64,000 nt of DNA from NCBI GenBank assembly GCA_963971285.1, contig OZ020248.1:17236001-17300000 (forward strand), given 5' to 3'. Every line of letters starts with the position of its first letter. The first letter of the stretch is position 1. The translations under genes were made by a program, and so were the position numbers. The notes under the pieces were generated by a model. The model saw nothing but the letters and a program-made list of their open reading frames with translations, did not search any database and had not been told where the DNA came from. Below are positions 1 through 10,704 of this stretch, in pieces. The DNA is from Astropecten irregularis. Its lineage: Eukaryota; Echinodermata; Asteroidea; Paxillosida; Astropectinidae.

Positions 1-1711
1 TGATAAGCAAACCACGGAGAGACAGAACAGGTGGAGGAGTAGCTCTCTACGTCCACGACGGCATCCAGTAAAGAACACTACCTGAAATACTTGTCCCAGA
101 CGAACTTGAGGTACTGTGGGTGTTCGTTCGGCCTCAAAGACTTCCCCATACAGTCACCGGACTAATTGCCTGTGTCGTGTACCACCCTCCTGCATCACCA
201 CATGAACACATTACTTATTGAACACTTAACAAATTCCTTAGATATTCTACAGTCCAAGTACCCTGATGCTGGAACAGTATTGCTTGGTGATTTCAACCAG
301 TTAGACACTGATTTAATCTCCCAAACCTCAGGTCTCGTACAGGTGGTTAAATCTCCAACAAGACTTCGGGCAGTACTTGATAAGATCCTTACCAACATTC
401 AAGACCTGTACCATGAGCCTGTGTCTACGTCCCCAATCGGCCTGAGTGATCACAATGCTGTCCAGCGAAGAAGACAAACACAATCCACCAAAGAATTGTT
501 CGTCCTATCAAGGACTCCGATAAGAGGACCTTTGGACAATGGATCACAAATCACACTTGGAGTAATGTCCAATCTGCCACCAGAACAGACTCAAAAGTGA
601 ATGCATTGTACGAGACGCTGCAAAATTCCATCAACGACCACTTCCCTACCAAGGTTATTACGACCCACTGTGAAGACAAGCCATGGATTACCCCCTACAT
701 TAAAATGTTGATTTTGAAACGACAGAGGGCTTTCTCAAATGGCAAACTCGCTCTCTGGAGATTTCTCCGTAACAAAGTGGCAAGAATCATCAAATTCGTA
801 AAACTGTCCTTCTACAGTTGTAGCGTTAGTATGCGGAAAAAGTCCAACCCTCGATAGTGGCATCAACAAATCAAAAGAATGACTGGTCAAAATTATCACC
901 AAAGATTTACATTCCAAGGTTCATCTCAAGAGATTGCAAATAACTTTAATCAACAATTCATCAAGATAGCTGAGGATATCCCTCCACTAGACACCACCTG
1001 TCTACCAGCATACCTACCTGCACAGTCTCTACCCCCTTCACTTACCCCACGGGAGGTGTTCAACGGAATAAAGAAAGTGTAACTCAGCAAGAGTGGTGGA
1101 CCGGACTGCATCCTTCGTAGATTGAATTTGCATACGAGCTGTCTTTCCCCTTAACTGATATCTTTAACTGCTCATTGTTAGAGGGCGTAGTCCCGGATAT
1201 CTGGAAAAAGGCGTACGTAATTCCCGTTCCAAAGTGCCACCCTCCGAACATTGAACAATTACGCCCGATCTCATTTACTTGCATTTTTTCAAAAAGGTTT
1301 TTGAGGACTTTGTTGTTAAATGGATTATCAACGACATTAGACCTGTAATTTGTAAGTCTCAGTTTGGTTCTCTAAAGCTGTATGCTCCCCAGGGAGTTGA
1401 GATGGTTTCAGGAATGTAAATTATGGCCCGATGACCAGGGATAATAATAATGTACAGCGCTTTGATCTTCTTGGAAAGGCGCTTTATAAATGCCCGTTAT
1501 TATTATTATTATTAAGGGTAGGTCAACCACTCATTATCTTGTGAAATTGCAAGATGATGTATTTAGAGTAACTGACAAACCTACATGTAAGCACTCAGCT
1601 GTCATGGTTGCAACTGACTTCTCTAAAGCGTTTGATAGAGTAAGTCATCAAATCCTAATGAAAAAATTCATTCAGGTAGGGGTGAGACCTCCTATAATAC
1701 CAGAGAATTAA
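1..1711 (+). pseudogene. Broken non-LTR retrotransposon (endonuclease + reverse transcriptase)
   Basis: Remnant of a LINE-type polyprotein. Reading frames at about 166-600 carry endonuclease/exonuclease/phosphatase motifs: GDFN near 280-295 and SDHNAV near 447-465. The 597-1082 part looks like the usual linker between endonuclease and RT. RT similarity begins with LRPISF near 1257-1275, continues through a QFGSLK stretch ending at 1377, and resumes after an insertion with GRSTTH and then TDFSKAFDRV near 1612-1641. The similarity stops soon after 1700, before the catalytic YxDD box. Several frameshifts and stops and the window edge break the frame, so it cannot make a working protein. The family resembles the LINE clades of marine invertebrates whose RT has a SDHxxV endonuclease; I cannot name the clade without a search. 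Confidence 0.85.
1378..1516 (+). mobile_element. Small insertion with (TTA)n tail inside the RT remnant
   Basis: The RT reading is continuous on each side (QFGSLK before, GRSTTH after) if these about 139 bases are removed. The insert carries a GCGCTTTATAAATG-type segment and ends in a TTATTATTATT microsatellite, with AAG on both sides as a possible short target duplication. Related GCGC..TTTACATT pieces next to AAT/TTA microsatellites occur at 32814-32875 and 62293-62350, so this is a dispersed SINE-like or miniature family. Class not established. Confidence 0.6.
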
Positions 1712-2689
1712 GGTATCCCTGGAAAGACGATCAGACATCAGCCACCAGGCTGAAGAAAGGCGATGCAGCTACAGTGTAGGATGAAGTTTAATAGGTTGGA
1801 AGTTTGCCAAAATATGAGGGTGAGGGGAGAACTCCAGTTAACAAAAGAAAGCCCCTGAAGGACCGAAGCGATCAGAAACCATATATAGCGATCAGAAACC
1901 ATATATAGCGATCAGAAACCATATCTGAGACAAGCTTCAGGGAAGGCCTGCGGACTGGGGTGTATGAAGCCTGGACACCCTGGGGTGTGAAGAGGCCCTG
2001 GGGCCGATCTAACGAAATGGTAAGATAAATCTAAACTAGAGAAAGCAAAAACACCAGAGGGGATAGGAAGGTGACAATACGCCAAGCTATACGGAAATAA
2101 TGGTAAACGAAGATCAATCTGAGTGTCTCATGAAATCGACCACAAGTCTAACTGAAGAAGCAGTGGCAAAGGAACGGGCAAACCCTGAAGAGCTTCCAAA
2201 GTGGGAGACTCAGGGCAAAGAGGGCGGGAAGTTAGAGGAGACGAAAGGATCCCGGTAGCCCAAGGGATTGGGCAGCACCAGGATAAACTTCACTGCAGAC
2301 TAGAGAAATCTCTGGGGACGTAAGAAATTGGAAAAGCTGACTGCAAGGAGGTCACTTCCAGATGAGGGGAGGATCTCCATGTGAACCCTAGAACCAGTAG
2401 AAGACCAGAATGGGGGAGTCTAAGAACAAACTCCGAGACTCGAACCAATTTTTGTTTTATGTGCCCAAATCTTTCCGTTTTTTAGTTATTTTGATTCAAA
2501 CTACAACTTCCGGAAACACCAGAAGTGAAGGTCATTTGTACACAATATTTAATGAATTCATTGTTGAGATTTATGTCCCGAGTAACATATGTCAGTATCA
2601 AAATCGTAGGTAATGTGTTTCTAAAGAAATAATGCACCAAAGTTTTTCCTAAAAACGCGTGTAATTTGATACCCGATGACGTAATGATG
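1712..2689. other. No gene recognised; short tandem repeat at 1868-1925
   Basis: No convincing reading frame. It holds three head-to-tail copies of a 20-bp unit (GCGATCAGAAACCATATATA), the last slightly diverged. The purine-rich, gapped-repeat character of 1790-2400 could be the untranslated end of an element, but nothing diagnostic is seen. Confidence 0.5.
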
Positions 2690-3420
2690 ACATCAATCTT
2701 CTAGGTACAATTAGGCATTCCCACCAAGTTTGAAGTCAATATTTTGTATTAAACTGACAACAAGAAGTCCTGCTGACAAGTTTGGGAAGAAAACCAAATT
2801 TAAAAACTAGACATTATATGGCTGTTAGAAACAGCACATAAGGCTTTGCCACCTACATGTATAACATAAGATAATCATCAAATAACCACAAGGGAAACTG
2901 ACTGAATTTAAAGTCATTGAAAAGTGAACAAAGAAAAATTTACTGGAGCAGGATTTGAACCGGCGACCTCCTGAATACCGTACAGGTGCTCTACCAACTG
3001 AGCTATCCAGCCCTACATTGGTGGTAACCCCAATTGTCAATTATCTTTCGTTATCTATTTGTTTAGCAGTCAGGAGCCATGAAACCATGCACACACTGCC
3101 ATACCCAAGGATCATTTCACCGATACGCGCAGCAATGCTGCAACCTAGGAACAGTAAATGAGGGATCACTCAAAGAGGATGCTACTTTAAGGCATTGTCA
3201 AGTGACTCGCGACGATGTCATGATGCCGTACAAATCTTCAGCATACAATTTCGCTATGGGGACTTTGTTTGCACCAAGTTTGGTTCAGATCGGCAGTTTA
3301 TAAGTGACCAAAGTGGGCTCGACAATGCCCCTGTGCAAAGTCTATGAGTTTTCAAACATCAAGAAGAGGAAAAAAACTAGACATTTATGGCTGTTGTAAA
3401 CAGCACATAAGCAGGCCTCA
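2690..3420. repeat. Dispersed TGACGTCA-type repeat modules with AACTAGACATT ends
   Basis: Two related blocks (about 2690-2843 and 3190-3412) each run from a GACGT..TGATGACAT segment to an AACTAGACATT..TGGCTGT..AAACAGCACATAA ending. The second block shares a GGGGACTTTGTTTG..ACCAAGTT core with 9990-10060 and with 42035-42060. The same AACTAGACATT end recurs at 34076, again next to tandem GACGTCA modules. I read this as one repeat superfamily whose class I cannot name. Confidence 0.55.
2941..3012 (-). tRNA. tRNA-like sequence, probably a SINE head or tRNA pseudogene
   Basis: The minus strand folds into a full 72-nt cloverleaf. It has a 7-bp acceptor stem with two weak outer pairs, D arm GCTC..GAGC (box A TAGCTCAGTTGG), anticodon arm CCTGT..TCAGG, a 5-nt variable loop, and T arm with TTCAAAT loop (box B GGTTCAAATCC). 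The triplet at the anticodon position is GGT (2979-2977), which would read Thr ACC. Against a working tRNA: base 33 is C instead of the almost universal U, the anticodon and T stems each have a mismatch, and it sits inside dispersed repeats. The body is closest to Lys-type tRNAs. A tRNA-derived SINE head is the best reading. Confidence 0.6.
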
Positions 3421-3963
3421 GCCTTTAGCTCCAGAGGGGCAAGGCCACTTGGCCTTAAAGACTTTCAAAAACTAAAGGGCACCAAGGCCAACTGAAAGGG
3501 CTCCAAGACCACTTTCAACTTTCTATTTGTCGGTGACTTTAATGGACTTTTCCTCAATTTCAACCTCGATATTTCCATTGTCTCTGTTCACATGAATGAT
3601 GTATGAGCAATGGCACTGCTAGAATTGTTGAAAATAAATAATACCAACTCACTTGTCATACCATTTGGTGTTGTATCTTTTATTAAAATTTACATGTTCT
3701 TTTCATAATGCAATAAGCCAACACCCTGAATGTATCCATCAGAAAAGAACTATAAAGTTTACTCATACTGTGCATTGGATATATGTACTTACATGTACAG
3801 TTCCAGACGGACTCTTAGTGCTGTGCATTAAAAATGGATTTTAGGGCTACCGCTTTGGATTTAGCCATCTGGTTTCAAAATTTCAAAAACGGTAGGGCCT
3901 ATAACAAAACCATTTTAAAAAGTAGACTGAAGTTTGAATGAATAAACAACCCCAAAAGTGTAG

Positions 3964-4018
3964 ACTGTACAATAGGCCTACATACTTAACAGTTAAGTAT
4001 GTAGGCCTATTGTACAGT
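3964..4018. repeat. Perfect 27-bp inverted repeat (hairpin)
   Basis: Arms 3964-3990 and 3992-4018 are exact reverse complements with a single-base spacer, beginning ACTGTACAATAGGCCTACAT. No further TIR or target duplication was found outside the arms. Confidence 0.95.
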
Positions 4019-4059
4019 TAATAACTTTGTTTCAGTCATTTTTTGGGTCCATTTTGCCA

Positions 4060-4650
4060 AGTAGAAACAAACTTTTTGCGTACTCGATTAAAAAAAATAT
4101 TGTGAAAAGCCTTCCGAAAGCGATGGTCGCACGAAAGAAGACGTAAACATATCACGTACAATGCATCATGCACACCGAATGCACACCACGTGACCGCATG
4201 GCCCGGTCATGCAGCAGCATTGCATCCAGAAAATTCCATGATTGCATTTTTGATATTTAGCTGTTTCGCACGCGGAACAGCTTTTGTTTTTCTAATTTTT
4301 TTTTCTTGGTTTTTTTCTTTCTTTTTTCACTTTTTTCCCATAGACATAACACAGGGTTTTTCTACAAGTCACATCTACTCTAATATCAATTCCGATCAAC
4401 TTCATACTTGGCACATAGTTAGACCACCACCCCGAATAGTGCCCCCGCATACGTCATCGTGACGTCATCACATGCACAATTACGTCATCATAAAAGTGCA
4501 AATTTTAAGGCTCTTTATCTCCGGAACGGCAAGTCCGATGCAGCTCAAACTTGGTATGTGAGTATATGGGGCACGGGCCGCCAATGCGGAATTGTATTTG
4601 TAGCGCCCTCTTTAGTTCACTTTTGTCCAATCGTGTTTCTGTATTAGTAT
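4060..4650. repeat. TGACGTCA-containing repeat, no gene
   Basis: After a T-rich stretch (4290-4345) comes a block with CGTCATCGTGACGTCATC at about 4452-4469 and 'AACTTGGTATG..ACTTCATACTTGG' type wording like the 7.3-7.65 kb tandem modules. The short reading frames here are not protein-like. Confidence 0.45.
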
Positions 4651-5970
4651 GGTGCAATCCTCGCCATGCAGCTTACATTACTAAAGCACTGTGCGGATTC
4701 TAGGCACTAGGATTGCTATCGATCCGTCATTCAGCGTGTGTTATTTACATGGCATGGTTCGCATTGTCTACGTTGATTTTTACAATTGCTGTGAACATTT
4801 CCAGATGAATTTTGTTAAGATTGAAGGATAGTTGATGTATCCGCAATGACCTCTGAGAAAAAGGAGTGTTGTGTTTGTAAGATTAGAGTAAGTAGTAGGT
4901 TTTAGGCAACAACGATATGATTTACCGATTAGTTTTATGCTTCAAGAAGGGATCGGAGGGAGGGATTCTTGTTGTTTTTGTTGCTTTGGAATATCTTGTT
5001 ACAAATTATGTATGGAGTCAAGACCTAGATTTACTCTAAATTGAAGGCAGAGATACGCTTGGAAGAGCAGAATCTTACTTCCTGTAGCTGAAGTAGAAAG
5101 TGACATTTGTAATGAGAGCACTTAGAAAGATGAGTCACTGACCGGAGGGAAAAAAATAGAGAAAGTTTCTGGTGGCATATTTTCAGCTGAAAATTGTAGT
5201 TCCTCATCAAGCTCACATCAGACTTTTTTAGCTACTGACTGCAGGTATTGCTGTGCTTCATCTTCATCGGACACTAAGGATTCGACAGTTGCCGTAGGCC
5301 AAACAATTGAAGCCATGGATTTAACTGTTGAAGGCGCTAAATTTTACACCAAATGTGACTTGCCAAGATGGTTGGATTGAATTCTACTTTGAAGTGCAGA
5401 TGTTTTTAGATGATTGCTCATGCTGTAACATTGGCAATCTGAATTTGCAACAAAACTGTATGTCCTACAATTTGATTTAGGCACACAGGAGGCCTATGAA
5501 CAAAATAAAAACAAGAGAAACAGGTTCAACAAACAATACAATTTTACCCAATAAGTATCTTTGAACAACCCCCATCAACTTAGAACCTTCACGTCATGCA
5601 TGTATGTTGGATACACAACAGGCCCAACTTAATAATTTAACAACAGTACTCATGTAACTCCAGATTTATTTGGAATGTTATCTGGCAATCCTTTTGTAGA
5701 GTGACACAGCCGACATTATCAAGTTTAAGTATCCCAATACCACAAAAAATATAATTGATACATGTACAGTAATTCCATAATCAAAAAATTATATTTGAAC
5801 AGATTTTACTTCAATAGGCCGACCTGCAAATTTTCTCTGAAGTTACGTCAATATTTTAATATCTGATTGTGATTTAAGACAGTCGTATGATGTGGAATAT
5901 TCACAGCATAATTGATAGGACCCTCAAGCTAGAAAGAAATAAAAGAAAATGTGACATTTTATTTGTGCAC
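4651..5970. other. Mostly featureless; possible decayed ORF near 5173-5379
   Basis: A + strand frame of about 70 codons (roughly 5173-5379) is rich in Ser and Cys (CRYCC, SSSSS) and ends at a stop after a DLPRWLD-like segment. A short frame at 4847-4906 holds CCVCK followed by GTAAGTAG, which could be a splice donor. The two pieces might be a decayed coding sequence, but I recognise no family and upstream stops interrupt them. The rest is AT-rich with nothing seen. Confidence 0.2.
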
Positions 5971-5999
5971 ATCCTATGGCCACAGCCATGACAGATGGC

Positions 6000-6683
6000 A
6001 TAGGCTATATTCGTCATCTGCTTCAGCTGGCGTGTAAATTATTTGTTCACAAACTACATATACTGAAGAAATATCTTTCCTTATGTAAATACATTGAAAT
6101 TCACTTATTTGTTTTTCGTTAGTAACTAATTGTAATATTAGAATAGACGCGCACAATAACTGCAACTATTTCGTGCATATTCAACTATGTGGGATCCGCC
6201 ATTTTTAAAACCCAACAACAAAATCGTTCACAATGCAGCAAGAGTTCACCTAGAAATTCACTTATTTCGAATAGAGGGCCACCAGTTCCTTACTCATATG
6301 GATATTTTCTATAAATGATAAGATGTCAACTATAGTTTCCGATGAAAAAATTCTTGCAAGTTGAGCCCGATTTCCGAAAAATAAGATTTTTCCACGTTTT
6401 CGCCGATCTTCGAACGAACAAAATACAGGCCCCATTGCACGCTAAAAATAGCCGACATGTGTAAACGTGGTTTTGCCGATGATGGCCAAGTAATATATCG
6501 CTAGGTCCTTCAGAACTACTTTTAAATATCATCATTTTTGCTTCTAAGTAAATTGTAAGCCTTATAAACCAAGAGAATTGGTTGAAATACGACTTTTTAA
6601 AAAGGTTGCAAATCGATGACGTTATCATTTAAACGAAAAACAATCCACGGAGGACCATTTTTCGGAGGACTATATCACCCCAA
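6000..6683 (-). repeat. Dispersed repeat, uninterrupted copy (pair of 47255-48080)
   Basis: Read on the minus strand from 6683 down, this matches 47255-48080 on the + strand. Shared segments include the GGTGATATAGTCCTCCGA start, CTAGCGATATATTACT, and TTGTTGGGTTTTAAAAATGG. The open frame at 6326-6628 minus and its partner at 47467-47781 plus look alike only because the DNA is repeated. This copy lacks the miniature element present in the other, so it serves as an empty site. Confidence 0.75.
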
Positions 6684-7249
6684 GGGCGAGTTGATATCAT
6701 TATAATCACGCTATAAAGCAGAGGGATATGAGGTACTGTAAACTGTCACATACAAGCTTAAAATTGCTGCAAGTTGACGGATTTTCGAAGTTATTCCCCC
6801 AAACATTTTGTCTGTTGTGGTGTACTGATGTCATTATATAGACACGAATGTTGAAGGTCATAAAAAGAGTTTAGAACGACCGATCACCTTGATTTTTGTA
6901 ACGAAACTGCCGGAGTATCGTCGTTTTCCAGTACCAATCTCCCGGATGTACTACGTAAGAGCCGATGCCAGTTATTCATTCATAAAATTGCCCTATCCAG
7001 CCTCATGAATATTCATTTTTCTTAGGCACCCGTGAAAAGCTCGCCCTCTTGTGGCGAATGTGGGAAAGATTAGTATTCCGCACGATGAATGCGAGCGGCG
7101 GCCTGTGGGGACGTGTTATAGACAAAAATTGCAGTCACGTGTTGATGACGTCATCGTGTGATTTTAAACGAATTATTCAATTTTTGGACCTTTTCTTTAT
7201 ACATGTACAGTATCTCATGAACGACAAATCGTATTTTAGAAATTCTTTC

Positions 7250-7660
7250 TGCAAAATGTTTGTAAGTCTATAGGCACATGCCACCAAAATACCAACAAGT
7301 TGTGACGTTCAGATGACGTCATCAAAAAGCCGATTTTCTGATTCACATATAAGGGAATATTCAATGGTGATGAAACTTGGTGGGTAGGTAGGGAATGATA
7401 CTAGTATCCTAAATCTGAAGTGACGTCACGATGACGTCATCGGCTGATTTTTTATTCATTTTTGAATATTTAATTTTGCCATTTTTTCCCAGAAACACAA
7501 GCGTATAATCCGATCGTAATGAAACTTGGTGGGTAGGTACGAAATGGTATTAGTAACCCTAATGTGAAGTGACGTCACGATGACGTCATCGCCTGATTTT
7601 TTATTTTAAAATAATTAATGTTGCCATTTAGGCAAACATAACACAAAACCAGGGCTTTGG
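7250..7660. repeat. Tandem ~149-bp modules with paired TGACGTCA sites
   Basis: Two clear copies begin with ATGAAACTTGGTGGGTAGGTA near 7370 and 7519, period about 149 bp, with a partial earlier copy. Each contains TGACGTCACGATGACGTCATC, two 8-bp palindromes spaced ten or eleven bases apart (7421-7428 and 7432-7439; 7570-7577 and 7581-7588). Confidence 0.85.
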
Positions 7661-7848
7661 AACTTTTTGGACCGCTGATATGGCTATCCATAGTATCCAA
7701 TTGTGTACAGGTAAACGTAGCACGACAAGCTAGAAAATCAGTCATTTTGCTGTTTCCACCGCCCATAAGCACAACCATACATACTATGCGTGCTGGCCTA
7801 TAGTAGCTCTGCCATTTCTGTGTTTCTCATGGCCGTGTGTATGTACAT

Positions 7849-8240
7849 TAGGGGCTGTAAGTTTACAAATAATTTTGTAACCGGTTACCCGTCTGTTTTT
7901 CGGTTCGGTTACGATTACCCGTATAACAAAGAAAACAAAGAAAAACAAAGAAATAGTAAGTTTGGGTCTTTTAGGGCTTGGTTGACAACATTCTTTTGTC
8001 ACAACATTTGGCAGTGGTAGACATTGCAACATTTTTGGCCTTTGCTTTGTATAAGCCTGCTGGTCCAATTTTCAAAAGATCATTGACATTTTTTTCCTTG
8101 TGAACTCTAGATGTGTCTATGTTTCAACAAGAAGAGGCCATTAAAAAGATACTTATCGATTAACCTAACTGGGAAAATGTACCCGGGTACCCTTTTGAAC
8201 GGTCGATTAACCGGTTAACCGGATACAAACTGCAGCCTTA
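7849..8240. mobile_element. hAT-type miniature element with 8-bp target duplication
   Basis: The element is flanked by ATGTACAT on both sides (7841-7848 and 8241-8248). Its imperfect terminal inverted repeats start TAGGGGCTGTAAGTTT and, on the other strand, TAAGGCTGCAGTTT. CCGGTTA motifs sit just inside both ends. An 8-bp duplication with short TIRs is the hAT signature. There is no transposase, so it is non-autonomous. Confidence 0.85.
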
Positions 8241-8248
8241 ATGTACAT

Positions 8249-9585
8249 GTATCTGTAATATAGATACGTGTATTGATGGACGAGTGACGATGCTCCTGGT
8301 AGATGTTTATATAGGACTATTAAGACACCGCTGATTAACTATATGATTGTGTACATATGTTTGTTTCGTACATTTTATAAAACATACGCGAAACAGCTCA
8401 GTGTTTGTACACAGACACATGTCTAGTTTTCAACTTGCTGCTTGAGGGAGCTTGAATGTTTGATGACGTCATCAGTCAAATTTTATGCAAATTTATACAA
8501 AGATTATATGAGGGAAACATACAAAGATTGTATCATGTAATTGGTACTTCTGGTATTTCTCCTACACTGCCAAATTCTTATACAGTGTGAAGCAGGATTG
8601 GCAGCATGTCTGGTGGGCATTGCCCTCTGATCCCCCTCTCTGTTCCTTACTATTAAATGCTACATGTAAGTAACCTGCATTACCTCATCACCTCCCAATG
8701 CATCACAAGCCCAACCATCTCTGCAGAGAGACCCTTCCTAGTTCCTACATTTAGGGGAAAATATATTTTGACCATCGGGAAAAAAACAACACTTAGACCT
8801 ATCAGGGCAGCATGAAAAGATTTCAAATAACAAAGTGCTAAACATCCATTTCATATCTTTGCTGTAACAGGTATTTGTTATGAATGGGTGGCAAATATTA
8901 AGAGATACACTGCTTACCCAGCATCTCCATCAATAAAGCTTCCATTCACTGGCCACATGTTCATACGATCAATCAATCATCAGTCCCCAAGAGTCAAACT
9001 GCAAAAATACAAAGATAAGAGGATACAATTTCATTTTATATAAGAAAGGTATAAGTTTGCGGAGACACCATGTATTTTCTAAAACATGTAGAGGTGTGGT
9101 TCTGAAACAGTGAGAAGTGATCTAAACATTCCGACCAGAGTACCCTGGCCATCCTCAGGAGAGTGTGTGTCATGAAGCAAGAAGTCCGGATGTGATGAAG
9201 TATGGAGTTGGGATTCTGGGTGTGTGTGCACTCAGCTGTGAAAGGGCAGGCAGTTGGTTCGGGTATATGGGACCCAGAGCCAGAATTAGGCATGCAGGGC
9301 TGGAGACCGATGTATTTTTCTGCGGGGGGAGGGGGAGGGGAGGTCATTAAAAGAAATATTATGTGGTGTCCCTGCAAACCTTCCTTTCTTATGTTACTTC
9401 CAACATGCAAAGCTTCAAATCAAACAGTTCCAACTTCATTTATAGTATGAAACAAATGTAGTTTATAAGAATGTCATGTTACCATTAAAAGCCACAGTTG
9501 GACTGGACTTAAATTCAACTGGGCTAATGGTTAAATTTCAAATGGGTACATTGTGCATGATGTTTGAGGTCTTGATATCAATAAA
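8249..9585. other. No gene recognised
   Basis: Only short overlapping frames on both strands near 9036-9450, caused by a G-rich stretch at 9325-9341. One TGACGTCA site is at 8464-8471. Confidence 0.6.
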
Positions 9586-10516
9586 GCGCCATGTAGATGC
9601 TGCACTTCATGATGCCAGTGGTGGATGACGCTTCAGTCAAAGCTTTCTCAGTTACAGATGATGTGAGAAAGCATGATAATTTCCTGTTGTGATCAATGGA
9701 TGACGATATATAATGCTGCTTTGGATAACTTGGGTGTCTGGCTGTACATTTTACATGTTTTACAGGGATATGGCCAGTTGTGTAGTCCGTGTTCACAGTA
9801 GAATACATCGCTCAACTCCTGTGTCCCACGGGCTATATCTATTGTCTTTGCTCAATCAACCATGGAACATTTGGTCAATGGCTATCCTTTTTCGGATATG
9901 GGAGAAATAATGATAAAACTAAAAAATCTATGAAATCTGTAAAAAAATCACATGATGACTTTATGACGTAAATGTTCTGCACACATCTGCGTTATGGGGA
10001 CTTTGTTTGGACCAAGTTAAGATCGGCTGTTTAGAAGTGACCAAGTGGGGCAGAGAATGCCTCTGTGGAAAGTCTATAGGTTTTCAAACGACAAGAATTT
10101 TCCGGAAGAAAAAAATTTCAGGCTGTCTGGGGGGGGATGCCCCCCCCCCCCCCCCCCCCCCCCAGACATAGATCCAAGAATGGGAAATAGGATAGCCATT
10201 GACTTAATGCTCCATGGTTGAGTGAACAGAGACAATAGACAATAGCCTGTGGGACACGGGATTGTCCGCCGATGTATACTCCACAGCGAACACAACCGAC
10301 ACAACTGGCCATATCCACGCTTGAAAAATCCATGTAAAGGGTACAGTCAGACATGGCGAGTCTAAACGTCACCCGCCACCCAAATTATCCAAAGCAACGT
10401 TATATACCATCATCTGGTGATCACAACAGGAAATTATAGCGCTTTCTCACGTCTTCTGCAACTGAGAAAGTCTTGAAAGAGGTGTCATCTGTCACTAGCA
10501 TCATAAAGTGTGGCGC
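9586..10516. mobile_element. Foldback element with ~320-350 bp inverted arms
   Basis: Arms at about 9586-9907 and 10165-10516 are diverged reverse complements, sharing GTCAATGGCTATCCT, TTTCCTGTTGTGATCA, GCTTTGGATAA and the outer GCGCC. The roughly 260-bp centre contains a TGACGT-type repeat module (9950-10090) and a C-run of about 24 (10139-10162). Reading frames on either strand are arm artefacts. Confidence 0.85.
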
Positions 10517-10563
10517 CTTCTCACATCATCCGGCAAATTTTCGCTCGTTTTCTGAGAAACCCT

Positions 10564-10704
10564 ATGACGGTTAATCAAGTCGTCTGGATGTTGTTTTTTT
10601 GTGTTATCCGTCACGAACTGGTTAATGAAAGAACCTAAGCTATTCTCATCACTAGTCCATATAAAGAATACATCATCAATGTACTGCCACCAGACCAGAT
10701 CCAA
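10564..10704 (-). pseudogene. Penelope-like retroelement RT fragment
   Basis: The minus-strand frame includes WWQYIDDVFFIWTSDENSL followed by a FINQF segment. The YIDD catalytic box with FFIW and the following L..F...N spacing is characteristic of the Penelope-like RT. Only the region around RT motif C survives. It abuts the foldback arm ending at 10516, and no N-terminal RT or GIY-YIG domain adjoins it. Confidence 0.75.

Noticed and set aside
2941-3012. Functional tRNA-Thr(GGU)
   Set aside because: C33, stem mismatches and the repeat context argue for a SINE head or pseudogene; kept only as a tRNA-like feature.
10118-10372. 84-codon minus-strand frame ending in poly-Gly
   Set aside because: Arises from the foldback arm plus the C-run; the mirrored arm gives a different frame.
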